In this document: positions 12,001-23,701 of the stretch, in pieces
Numbering within the stretch: position 1 is the stretch's first letter
How the letters are laid out: every line of letters starts with the position of its first letter
Source: Phytophthora colocasiae
Lineage: Eukaryota; Oomycota; Peronosporomycetes; Peronosporales; Peronosporaceae
Reading direction: 5' to 3'
Assembly: GCA_018806915.1 (NCBI GenBank)
Contig: JAGKQI010000091.1
Coordinates: forward strand, 1,054,001 to 1,118,000
Length of the DNA: 64,000 nucleotides
Notes under the pieces: model-generated
Seen by the model: only the letters and a program-made list of their open reading frames with translations
What the model was told of the DNA's origin: nothing
The model's database searches: none
Made by a program: the position numbers and the translations under genes

Positions 12001-15000
12001 CGTGGAGGATGTGATGGCGGGTGTGCTGGCGCAGGTGTCCGTTCCGCCGGTTGTTGATACGGCCGTGGAGGCGGCGGTGGTCGAAGACGCGGTCGTGCCG
12101 GTGGAGGAAGTAGCTGTTGTGGACTCCGACGTGGAGGATGCGATGGCGGGTGTGCTGGCGCAGGTGTCCGTTCCGCCGGTTGTTGATACGGCCGTGGAGG
12201 CGGCGGTGGTCGAAGACGCGGTCGTGCCGGTGGAGGAAGTAGCTGTTGTGGACTCCGACGTGGAGGATGTGATGGCGGGTGTGCTGGCGCAGGTGTCCGT
12301 TCCGCCGGTTGTTGATACGGCCGTGGAGGCGGCGGTGGTCGAAGACGCGGTCGTGCCGGTGGAGGAAGTAGCTGTTGTGGACTCCGACGTGGAGGATGCG
12401 ATGGCGGGTGTGCTGGCGCAGGTGTCCGTTCCGCCGGTTGTTGATACGGCCGTGGAGGCGGCGGTGGTCGAAGACGCGGTCGTGCCGGTGGAGGAAGTAG
12501 CTGTTGTGGACTCCGACGTGGAGGATGTGATGGCGGGTGTGCTGGCGCAGGTGTCCGTTCCGCCGGTTGTTGATACGGCCGTGGAGGCGGCGGTGGTCGA
12601 AGACGCGGTCGTGCCGGTGGAGGAAGTAGCTGTTGTGGACTCCGACGTGGAGGATGCGATGGCGGGTGTGCTGGCGCAGGTGTCCGTTCCGCCGGTTGTT
12701 GATACGGCCGTGGAGGCGGCGGTGGTCGAAGACGCGGTCGTGCCGGTGGAGGAAGTAGCTGTTGTGGACTCCGACGTGGAGGATGTGATGGCGGGTGTGC
12801 TGGCGCAGGTGTCCGTTCCGCCGGTTGTTGATACGGCCGTGGAGGCGGCGGTGGTCGAAGACGCGGTCGTGCCGGTGGAGGAAGTAGCTGTTGTGGACTC
12901 CGACGTGGAGGATGTGATGGCGGGTGTGCTGGCGCAGGTGTCCGTTCCGCCGGTTGTTGATACGGCCGTGGAGGCGGCGGTGGTCGAAGACGCGGTCGTG
13001 CCGGTGGAGGAAGTAGCTGTTGTGGACTCCGACGTGGAGGATGTGATGGCGGGTGTGCTGGCGCAGGTGTCCGTTCCGCCGGTTGTTGATACGGCCGTGG
13101 AGGCGGCGGTGGTCGAAGACGCGGTCGTGCCGGTGGAGGAAGTAGCTGTTGTGGACTCCGACGTGGAGGATGTGATGGCGGGTGTGCTGGCGCAGGTGTC
13201 CGTTCCGCCGGTTGTTGATACGGCCGTGGAGGCGGCGGTGGTCGAAGACGCGGTCGTGCCGGTGGAGGAAGTAGCTGTTGTGGACTCCGACGTGGAGGAT
13301 GTGATGGCGGGTGTGCTGGCGCAGGTGTCCGTTCCGCCGGTTGTTGATACGGCCGTGGAGGCGGCGGTGGTCGAAGACGCGGTCGTGCCGGTGGAGGAAG
13401 TAGCTGTTGTGGACTCCGACGTGGAGGATGTGATGGCGGGTGTGCTGGCGCAGGTGTCCGTTCCGCCGGTTGTTGATACGGCCGTGGAGGCGGCGGTGGT
13501 CGAAGACGCGGTCGTGCCGGTGGAGGAAGTAGCTGTTGTGGACTCCGACGTGGAGGATGTGATGGCGGGTGTGCTGGCGCAGGTGTCCGTTCCGCCGGTT
13601 GTTGATACGGCCGTGGAGGCGGCGGTGGTCGAAGACGCGGTCGTGCCGGTGGAGGAAGTAGCTGTTGTGGACTCCGACGTGGAGGATGTGATGGCGGGTG
13701 TGCTGGCGCAGGTGTCCGTTCCGCCGGTTGTTGATACGGCCGTGGAGGCGGCGGTGGTCGAAGACGCGGTCGTGCCGGTGGAGGAAGTAGCTGTTGTGGA
13801 CTCCGACGTGGAGGATGTGATGGCGGGTGTGCTGGCGCAGGTGTCCGTTCCGCCGGTTGTTGATACGGCCGTGGAGGCGGCGGTGGTCGAAGACGCGGTC
13901 GTGCCGGTGGAGGAAGTAGCTGTTGTGGACTCCGACGTGGAGGATGTGATGGCGGGTGTGCTGGCGCAGGTGTCCGTTCCGCCGGTTGTTGATACGGCCG
14001 TGGAGGCGGCGGTGGTCGAAGACGCGGTCGTGCCGGTGGAGGAAGTAGCTGTTGTGGACTCCGACGTGGAGGATGTGATGGCGGGTGTGCTGGCGCAGGT
14101 GTCCGTTCCGCCGGTTGTTGATACGGCCGTGGAGGCGGCGGTGGTCGAAGACGCGGTCGTGCCGGTGGAGGAAGTAGCTGTTGTGGACTCCGACGTGGAG
14201 GATGTGATGGCGGGTGTGCTGGCGCAGGTGTCCGTTCCGCCGGTTGTTGATACGGCCGTGGAGGCGGCGGTGGTCGAAGACGCGGTCGTGCCGGTGGAGG
14301 AAGTAGCTGTTGTGGACTCCGACGTGGAGGATGTGATGGCGGGTGTGCTGGCGCAGGTGTCCGTTCCGCCGGTTGTTGATACGGCCGTGGAGGCGGCGGT
14401 GGTCGAAGACGCGGTCGTGCCGGTGGAGGAAGTAGCTGTTGTGGACTCCGACGTGGAGGATGTGATGGCGGGTGTGCTGGCGCAGGTGTCCGTTCCGCCG
14501 GTTGTTGATACGGCCGTGGAGGCGGCGGTGGTCGAAGACGCGGTCGTGCCGGTGGAGGAAGTAGCTGTTGTGGACTCCGACGTGGAGGATGTGATGGCGG
14601 GTGTGCTGGCGCAGGTGTCCGTTCCGCCGGTTGTTGATACGGCCGTGGAGGCGGCGGTGGTCGAAGACGCGGTCGTGCCGGTGGAGGAAGTAGCTGTTGT
14701 GGACTCCGACGTGGAGGATGTGATGGCGGGTGTGCTGGCGCAGGTGTCCGTTCCGCCGGTTGTTGATACGGCCGTGGAGGCGGCGGTGGTCGAAGACGCG
14801 GTCGTGCCGGTGGAGGAAGTAGCTGTTGTGGACTCCGACGTGGAGGATGTGATGGCGGGTGTGCTGGCGCAGGTGTCCGTTCCGCCGGTTGTTGATACGG
14901 CCGTGGAGGCGGCGGTGGTCGAAGACGCGGTCGTGCCGGTGGAGGAAGTAGCTGTTGTGGACTCCGACGTGGAGGATGTGATGGCGGGTGTGCTGGCGCA

Positions 15001-18000
15001 GGTGTCCGTTCCGCCGGTTGTTGATACGGCCGTGGAGGCGGCGGTGGTCGAAGACGCGGTCGTGCCGGTGGAGGAAGTAGCTGTTGTGGACTCCGACGTG
15101 GAGGATGTGATGGCGGGTGTGCTGGCGCAGGTGTCCGTTCCGCCGGTTGTTGATACGGCCGTGGAGGCGGCGGTGGTCGAAGACGCGGTCGTGCCGGTGG
15201 AGGAAGTAGCTGTTGTGGACTCCGACGTGGAGGATGTGATGGCGGGTGTGCTGGCGCAGGTGTCCGTTCCGCCGGTTGTTGATACGGCCGTGGAGGCGGC
15301 GGTGGTCGAAGACGCGGTCGTGCCGGTGGAGGAAGTAGCTGTTGTGGACTCCGACGTGGAGGATGTGATGGCGGGTGTGCTGGCGCAGGTGTCCGTTCCG
15401 CCGGTTGTTGATACGGCCGTGGAGGCGGCGGTGGTCGAAGACGCGGTCGTGCCGGTGGAGGAAGTAGCTGTTGTGGACTCCGACGTGGAGGATGTGATGG
15501 CGGGTGTGCTGGCGCAGGTGTCCGTTCCGCCGGTTGTTGATACGGCCGTGGAGGCGGCGGTGGTCGAAGACGCGGTCGTGCCGGTGGAGGAAGTAGCTGT
15601 TGTGGACTCCGACGTGGAGGATGTGATGGCGGGTGTGCTGGCGCAGGTGTCCGTTCCGCCGGTTGTTGATACGGCCGTGGAGGCGGCGGTGGTCGAAGAC
15701 GCGGTCGTGCCGGTGGAGAGAAGTAGCTGTTGTGGACTCCGACGTGGAGGATGTGATGGCGGGTGTGCTGGCGCAGGTGTCCGTTCCGCCGGTTGTTGAT
15801 ACGGCCGTGGAGGCGGCGGTGGTCGAAGACGCGGTCGTGCCGGTGGAGGAAGTAGCTGTTGTGGACTCCGACGTGGAGGATGTGATGGCGGGTGTGCTGG
15901 CGCAGGTGTCCGTTCCGCCGGTTGTTGATACGGCCGTGGAGGCGGCGGTGGTCGAAGACGCGGTCGTGCCGGTGGAGGAAGTAGCTGTTGTGGACTCCGA
16001 CGTGGAGGATGTGATGGCGGGTGTGCTGGCGCAGGTGTCCGTTCCGCCGGTTGTTGATACGGCCGTGGAGGCGGCGGTGGTCGAAGACGCGGTCGTGCCG
16101 GTGGAGGAAGTAGCTGTTGTGGACTCCGACGTGGAGGATGTGATGGCGGGTGTGCTGGCGCAGGTGTCCGTTCCGCCGGTTGTTGATACGGCCGTGGAGG
16201 CGGCGGTGGTCGAAGACGCGGTCGTGCCGGTGGAGGAAGTAGCTGTTGTGGACTCCGACGTGGAGGATGTGATGGCGGGTGTGCTGGCGCAGGTGTCCGT
16301 TCCGCCGGTTGTTGATACGGCCGTGGAGGCGGCGGTGGTCGAAGACGCGGTCGTGCCGGTGGAGGAAGTAGCTGTTGTGGACTCCGACGTGGAGGATGTG
16401 ATGGCGGGTGTGCTGGCGCAGGTGTCCGTTCCGCCGGTTGTTGATACGGCCGTGGAGGCGGCGGTGGTCGAAGACGCGGTCGTGCCGGTGGAGGAAGTAG
16501 CTGTTGTGGACTCCGACGTGGAGGATGTGATGGCGGGTGTGCTGGCGCAGGTGTCCGTTCCGCCGGTTGTTGATACGGCCGTGGAGGCGGCGGTGGTCGA
16601 AGACGCGGTCGTGCCGGTGGAGGACGTAGCTGGTGTGGACTCCGACGTGGAGGATGTGATGGCGGGTGTGCTGGCGCAGGTGTCCGTTCCGCCGGTTGTT
16701 GATACGGCCGTGGAGGCGGCGGTGGTCGAAGACGCGGTCGTGCCGGTGGAGGAAGTAGCTGTTGTGGACTCCGACGTGGAGGATGTGATGGCGGGTGTGC
16801 TGGCGCAGGTGTCCGTTCCGCCGGTTGTTGATACGGCCGTGGAGGCGGCGGTGGTCGAAGACGCGGTCGTGCCGGTGGAGGAAGTAGCTGTTGTGGACTC
16901 CGACGTGGAGGATGTGATGGCGGGTGTGCTGGCGCAGGTGTCCGTTCCGCCGGTTGTTGATACGGCCGTGGAGGCGGCGGTGGTCGAAGACGCGGTCGTG
17001 CCGGTGGAGGAAGTAGCTGTTGTGGACTCCGACGTGGAGGATGTGATGGCGGGTGTGCTGGCGCAGGTGTCCGTTCCGCCGGTTGTTGATACGGCCGTGG
17101 AGGCGGCGGTGGTCGAAGACGCGGTCGTGCCGGTGGAGGAAGTAGCTGTTGTGGACTCCGACGTGGAGGATGTGATGGCGGGTGTGCTGGCGCAGGTGTC
17201 CGTTCCGCCGGTTGTTGATACGGCCGTGGAGGCGGCGGTGGTCGAAGACGCGGTCGTGCCGGTGGAGGAAGTAGCTGTTGTGGACTCCGACGTGGAGGAT
17301 GTGATGGCGGGTGTGCTGGCGCAGGTGTCCGTTCCGCCGGTTGTTGATACGGCCGTGGAGGCGGCGGTGGTCGAAGACGCGGTCGTGCCGGTGGAGGAAG
17401 TAGCTGTTGTGGACTCCGACGTGGAGGATGTGATGGCGGGTGTGCTGGCGCAGGTGTCCGTTCCGCCGGTTGTTGATACGGCCGTGGAGGCGGCGGTGGT
17501 CGAAGACGCGGTCGTGCCGGTGGAGGAAGTAGCTGTTGTGGACTCCGACGTGGAGGATGTGATGGCGGGTGTGCTGGCGCAGGTGTCCGTTCCGCCGGTT
17601 GTTGATACGGCCGTGGAGGCGGCGGTGGTCGAAGACGCGGTCGTGCCGGTGGAGGAAGTAGCTGTTGTGGACTCCGACGTGGAGGATGTGATGGCGGGTG
17701 TGCTGGCGCAGGTGTCCGTTCCGCCGGTTGTTGATACGGCCGTGGAGGCGGCGGTGGTCGAAGACGCGGTCGTGCCGGTGGAGGAAGTAGCTGTTGTGGA
17801 CTCCGACGTGGAGGATGTGATGGCGGGTGTGCTGGCGCAGGTGTCCGTTCCGCCGGTTGTTGATACGGCCGTGGAGGCGGCGGTGGTCGAAGACGCGGTC
17901 GTGCCGGTGGAGGAAGTAGCTGTTGTGGACTCCGACGTGGAGGATGTGATGGCGGGTGTGCTGGCGCAGGTGTCCGTTCCGCCGGTTGTTGATACGGCCG

Positions 18001-21000
18001 TGGAGGCGGCGGTGGTCGAAGACGCGGTCGTGCCGGTGGAGGAAGTAGCTGTTGTGGACTCCGGCGGGGAGGAGGTGATGGCGGGTGTGCTGGCGCAGGT
18101 GTCCGTTCCGCCGGTTGTTGATACGGCCGTGGAGGCGGCGGTGGTCGAAGACGCGGTCGTGCCGGTGGAGGAAGTAGCTGTTGTGGACTCCGACGTGGAG
18201 GATGTGATGGCGGGTGTGCTGGCGCAGGTGTCCGTTCCGCCGGTTGTTGATACGGCCGTGGAGGCGGCGGTGGTCGAAGACGCGGTCGTGCCGGTGGAGT
18301 AAAGTAGCTGTTGTGGACTCCGACGTGGAGGATGTGATGGCGGGTATGCTGGCGCAGGTGCCCGTTCCGCCGGTTGTTGATACGGCCGTGGAGGCGGCGG
18401 TGGTCGAAGACGCGGTCGTGCCGGTGGAGGAAGTAGCTGTTGTGGACTCCGACGTGGAGGATGTGATGGCGGGTGTGCTGGCGCAGGTGTCCGTTCCGCC
18501 GGTTGTTGATACGGCCGTGGAGGCGGCGGTGGTCGAAGACGCGGTCGTGCCGGTGGAGGAAGTAGCTGTTGTGGACTCCGACGTGGAGGATGTGATGGCG
18601 GGTGTGCTGGCGCAGGTGTCCGTTCCGCCGGTTGTTGATACGGCCGTGGAGGCGGCGGTGGTCGAAGACGCGGTCGTGCCGGTGGAGGAAGTAGCTGTTG
18701 TGGACTCCGACGTGGAGGATGTGATGGCGGGTGTGCTGGCGCAGGTGTCCGTTCCGCCGGTTGTTGATACGGCCGTGGAGGCGGCGGTGGTCGAAGACGC
18801 GGTCGTGCCGGTGGAGGAAGTAGCTGTTGTGGACTCCGACGTGGAGGATGTGATGGCGGGTGTGCTGGCGCAGGTGTCCGTTCCGCCGGTTGTTGATACG
18901 GCCGTGGAGGCGGCGGTGGTCGAAGACGCGGTCGTGCCGGTGGAGGAAGTAGCTGTTGTGGACTCCGACGTGGAGGATGTGATGGCGGGTGTGCTGGCGC
19001 AGGTGTCCGTTCCGCCGGTTGTTGATACGGCCGTGGAGGCGGCGGTGGTCGAAGACGCGGTCGTGCCGGTGGAGGAAGTAGCTGTTGTGGACTCCGACGT
19101 GGAGGATGTGATGGCGGGTATGCTGGCGCAGGTGCCCGTTCCGCCGGTTGTTGATACGGCCGTGGAGGCGGCGGTGGTCGAAGACGCGGTCGTGCCGGTG
19201 GAGGAAGTAGCTGTTGTGCACTCCGACGTGGAGGATGTGCGGGCGGGTGTGCTGGCGCAGCTGTCCGCCCCGCCGCCGGTCGACCGTGCCGTGGAGGCGG
19301 CGGTGGTCGAAGACGCGGTCGTGCCGGTGGAGGAAGTAGCTGTTGTGGACTCCGACGTGGAGGATGTGATGGCGGGTGTGCTGGCGCAGGTGTCCGTTCC
19401 GCCGGTTGTTGATACGGCCGTGGAGGCGGCGGTGGTCGAAGACGCGGTCGTGCCGGTGGAGGAAGTAGCTGTTGTGGACTCCGACGTGGAGGATGTGATG
19501 GCGGGTGTGCTGGCGCAGGTGTCCGTTCCGCCGGTTGTTGATACGGCCGTGGAGGCGGCGGTGGTCGAAGACGCGGTCGTGCCGGTGGAGGAAGTAGCTG
19601 TTGTGGACTCCGACGTGGAGGATGTGATGGCGGGTGTGCTGGCGCAGGTGTCCGTTCCGCCGGTTGTTGATACGGCCGTGGAGGCGGCGGTGGTCGAAGA
19701 CGCGGTCGTGCCGGTGGAGGAAGTAGCTGTTGTGGACTCCGACGTGGAGGATGTGATGGCGGGTGTGCTGGCGCAGGTGTCCGTTCCGCCGGTTGTTGAT
19801 ACGGCCGTGGAGGCGGCGGTGGTCGAAGACGCGGTCGTGCCGGTGGAGGAAGTAGCTGTTGTGGACTCCGACGTGGAGGATGTGATGGCGGGTGTGCTGG
19901 CGCAGGTGTCCGTTCCGCCGGTTGTTGATACGGCCGTGGAGGCGGCGGTGGTCGAAGACGCGGTCGTGCCGGTGGAGGAAGTAGCTGTTGTGGACTCCGA
20001 CGTGGAGGATGTGATGGCGGGTGTGCTGGCGCAGGTGTCCGTTCCGCCGGTTGTTGATACGGCCGTGGAGGCGGCGGTGGTCGAAGACGCGGTCGTGCCG
20101 GTGGAGGAAGTAGCTGTTGTGGACTCCGACGTGGAGGATGTGATGGCGGGTGTGCTGGCGCAGGTGTCCGTTCCGCCGGTTGTTGATACGGCCGTGGAGG
20201 CGGCGGTGGTCGAAGACGCGGTCGTGCCGGTGGAGGAAGTAGCTGTTGTGGACTCCGACGTGGAGGATGTGATGGCGGGTGTGCTGGCGCAGGTGTCCGT
20301 TCCGCCGGTTGTTGATACGGCCGTGGAGGCGGCGGTGGTCGAAGACGCGGTCGTGCCGGTGGAGGAAGTAGCTGTTGTGGACTCCGACGTGGAGGATGTG
20401 ATGGCGGGTGTGCTGGCGCAGGTGTCCGTTCCGCCGGTTGTTGATACGGCCGTGGAGGCGGCGGTGGTCGAAGACGCGGTCGTGCCGGTGGAGGAAGTAG
20501 CTGTTGTGGACTCCGACGTGGAGGATGTGATGGCGGGTGTGCTGGCGCAGGTGTCCGTTCCGCCGGTTGTTGATACGGCCGTGGAGGCGGCGGTGGTCGA
20601 AGACGCGGTCGTGCCGGTGGAGGAAGTAGCTGTTGTGGACTCCGACGTGGAGGATGTGATGGCGGGTGTGCTGGCGCAGGTGTCCGTTCCGCCGGTTGTT
20701 GATACGGCCGTGGAGGCGGCGGTGGTCGAAGACGCGGTCGTGCCGGTGGAGGAAGTAGCTGTTGTGGACTCCGACGTGGAGGATGTGATGGCGGGTGTGC
20801 TGGCGCAGGTGTCCGTTCCGCCGGTTGTTGATACGGCCGTGGAGGCGGCGGTGGTCGAAGACGCGGTCGTGCCGGTGGAGGAAGTAGCTGTTGTGGACTC
20901 CGACGTGGAGGATGTGATGGCGGGTGTGCTGGCGCAGGTGTCCGTTCCGCCGGTTGTTGATACGGCCGTGGAGGCGGCGGTGGTCGAAGACGCGGTCGTG

Positions 21001-23403
21001 CCGGTGGAGGAAGTAGCTGTTGTGGACTCCGACGTGGAGGATGTGATGGCGGGTGTGCTGGCGCAGGTGTCCGTTCCGCCGGTTGTTGATACGGCCGTGG
21101 AGGCGGCGGTGGTCGAAGACGCGGTCGTGCCGGTGGAGGAAGTAGCTGTTGTGGACTCCGACGTGGAGGATGTGATGGCGGGTGTGCTGGCGCAGGTGTC
21201 CGTTCCGCCGGTTGTTGATACGGCCGTGGAGGCGGCGGTGGTCGAAGACGCGGTCGTGCCGGTGGAGGAAGTAGCTGTTGTGGACTCCGACGTGGAGGAT
21301 GCGATGGCGGGTGTGCTGGCGCAGGTGTCCGTTCCGCCGGTTGTTGATACGGCCGTGGAGGCGGCGGTGGTCGAAGACGCGGTCGTGCCGGTGGAGGAAG
21401 TAGCTGTTGTGGACTCCGACGTGGAGGATGCGATGGCGGGTGTGCTGGCGCAGGTGTCCGTTCCGCCGGTTGTTGATACGGCCGTGGAGGCGGCGGTGGT
21501 CGAAGACGCGGTCGTGCCGGTGGAGGAAGTAGCTGTTGTGGACTCCGACGTGGAGGATGTGATGGCGGGTGTGCTGGCGCAGGTGTCCGTTCCGCCGGTT
21601 GTTGATACGGCCGTGGAGGCGGCGGTGGTCGAAGACGCGGTCGTGCCGGTGGAGGAAGTAGCTGTTGTGGACTCCGACGTGGAGGATGTGATGGCGGGTG
21701 TGCTGGCGCAGGTGTCCGTTCCGCCGGTTGTTGATACGGCCGTGGAGGCGGCGGTGGTCGAAGACGCGGTCGTGCCGGTGGAGGAAGTAGCTGTTGTGGA
21801 CTCCGACGTGGAGGATGTGATGGCGGGTGTGCTGGCGCAGGTGTCCGTTCCGCCGGTTGTTGATACGGCCGTGGAGGCGGCGGTGGTCGAAGACGCGGTC
21901 GTGCCGGTGGAGGAAGTAGCTGTTGTGGACTCCGACGTGGAGGATGTGATGGCGGGTGTGCTGGCGCAGGTGTCCGTTCCGCCGGTTGTTGATACGGCCG
22001 TGGAGGCGGCGGTGGTCGAAGACGCGGTCGTGCCGGTGGAGGAAGTAGCTGTTGTGGACTCCGACGTGGAGGATGTGATGGCGGGTGTGCTGGCGCAGGT
22101 GTCCGTTCCGCCGGTTGTTGATACGGCCGTGGAGGCGGCGGTGGTCGAAGACGCGGTCGTGCCGGTGGAGGAAGTAGCTGTTGTGGACTCCGACGTGGAG
22201 GATGTGATGGCGGGTGTGCTGGCGCAGGTGTCCGTTCCGCCGGTTGTTGATACGGCCGTGGAGGCGGCGGTGGTCGAAGACGCGGTCGTGCCGGTGGAGG
22301 AAGTAGCTGTTGTGGACTCCGACGTGGAGGATGTGATGGCGGGTGTGCTGGCGCAGGTGTCCGTTCCGCCGGTTGTTGATACGGCCGTGGAGGCGGCGGT
22401 GGTCGAAGACGCGGTCGTGCCGGTGGAGGAAGTAGCTGTTGTGGACTCCGACGTGGAGGATGTGATGGCGGGTGTGCTGGCGCAGGTGTCCGTTCCGCCG
22501 GTTGTTGATACGGCCGTGGAGGCGGCGGTGGTCGAAGACGCGGTCGTGCCGGTGGAGGAAGTAGCTGTTGTGGACTCCGACGTGGAGGATGTGATGGCGG
22601 GTGTGCTGGCGCAGGTGTCCGTTCCGCCGGTTGTTGATACGGCCGTGGAGGCGGCGGTGGTCGAAGACGCGGTCGTGCCGGTGGAGGAAGTAGCTGTTGT
22701 GGACTCCGACGTGGAGGATGTGATGGCGGGTGTGCTGGCGCAGGTGTCCGTTCCGCCGGTTGTTGATACGGCCGTGGAGGCGGCGGTGGTCGAAGACGCG
22801 GTCGTGCCGGTGGAGGAAGTAGCTGTTGTGGACTCCGACGTGGAGGATGTGATGGCGGGTGTGCTGGCGCAGGTGTCCGTTCCGCCGGTTGTTGATACGG
22901 CCGTGGAGGCGGCGGTGGTCGAAGACGCGGTCGTGCCGGTGGAGGAAGTAGCTGTTGTGGACTCCGACGTGGAGGATGTGATGGCGGGTGTGCTGGCGCA
23001 GGTGTCCGTTCCGCCGGTTGTTGATACGGCCGTGGAGGCGGCGGTGGTCGAAGACGCGGTCGTGCCGGTGGAGGAAGTAGCTGTTGTGGACTCCGACGTG
23101 GAGGATGTGATGGCGGGTGTGCTGGCGCAGGTGTCCGTTCCGCCGGTTGTTGATACGGCCGTGGAGGCGGCGGTGGTCGAAGACGCGGTCGTGCCGGTGG
23201 AGGAAGTAGCTGTTGTGGACTCCGACGTGGAGGATGTGATGGCGGGTGTGCTGGCGCAGGTGTCCGTTCCGCCGGTTGTTGATACGGCCGTGGAGGCGGC
23301 GGTGGTCGAAGACGCGGTCGTGCCGGTGGAGGAAGTAGCTGTTGTGGACTCCGACGTGGAGGATGTGATGGCGGGTGTGCTGGCGCAGGTGTCAGTATCG
23401 TGA
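6087..23403 (+). CDS. Giant IQ-motif/TPR-like protein with 114-unit 43-residue repeat tail
   Basis: Six exons splice in frame with GT-AG introns: 6087-6327, 6389-6447, 6503-6628, 6690-6848, 6916-7926 and 7996-23403. Residues about 120-380 contain TPR-like helices (YQNIANYYKKQKKYQAALQ is typical). A Pro/Ser/Arg-rich linker follows to about 530. At about 550-700 there are several IQ-type motifs (ATLIQSTIR, VVQIQNAWR, LLQSVVRGFL, AANIQAQIRR), expected to bind calmodulin or EF-hand light chains. From residue 751 the protein becomes 114 near-identical Val/Ala/Glu/Asp-rich 43-residue units and ends VSVS. The frame is broken near 10817 (-2), 15717 (+1) and 18297 (+1, creating TAA). These sum to zero, so the last frame equals the first. 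If they are assembly errors the protein is about 5,667 residues; read literally it stops at 10896. Function unknown; the gene converges on kinesin-2. Confidence 0.75.
8650..23393 (+). repeat. Coding tandem repeat, 129-bp unit, 114 full copies plus a partial
   Basis: The start motif GTGGAGGATGTG recurs every 129 bp from 8650 to 23356, a span of exactly 114 x 129 = 14,706 bp. The unit encodes 43 residues beginning VEDVMAGVLAQVSVPPVVDT and ending EEVAVVDSD. Most units appear identical at the nucleotide level. Sparse variants exist: GCGATGG (Val to Ala) near 12139, 12397, 12655, 21299 and 21428; Met/Pro variants near 18341 and 19115; changes at 16624-16633 and 18063-18074; and a diverged unit around 19219-19300. 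There are no unique spacers, so it is not a CRISPR array. Confidence 0.97.
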
Positions 23404-23701
23404 TCTTTGTTGAAATGAGATTAATGTAAGATTGATGAAGGGTAGACAGCTGTCGTTGCACATCGAATTCTTGTGTAGCAGAAGAAATGAGTTTGAAAGT
23501 TATATTCATTGAACGACTGCGAGTACTGGGAAGAATGTATATTGTTTCATAGCCATAGCAATGCAATTGAAGAAGGCACCACCCTCTCTACATGCGTCTC
23601 AATCGTCTAATTGCTCTCGACGACGGCGGCTGCAGTTGTGAAAGACACATAGAAAGAGGTCAGTATATACTTTTCAAAGTCAAAAGGGCCAGAGAGCCTT
23701 C

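Noticed and set aside
8650..23393. CRISPR array or satellite DNA
   Set aside because: Units are directly joined without spacers and lie in frame in a eukaryotic gene. Exact 3n periodicity with a continuous sense frame favours a coding repeat over a satellite.
8113..23566. Antisense frames of 3,702 and 5,015 codons over the repeat array
   Set aside because: They arise because the 129-bp unit is a multiple of three and lacks stops in several phases. The sense frame is continuous with a spliced upstream gene, whereas the antisense frames change composition at each indel and share no coding start with any recognisable domain.
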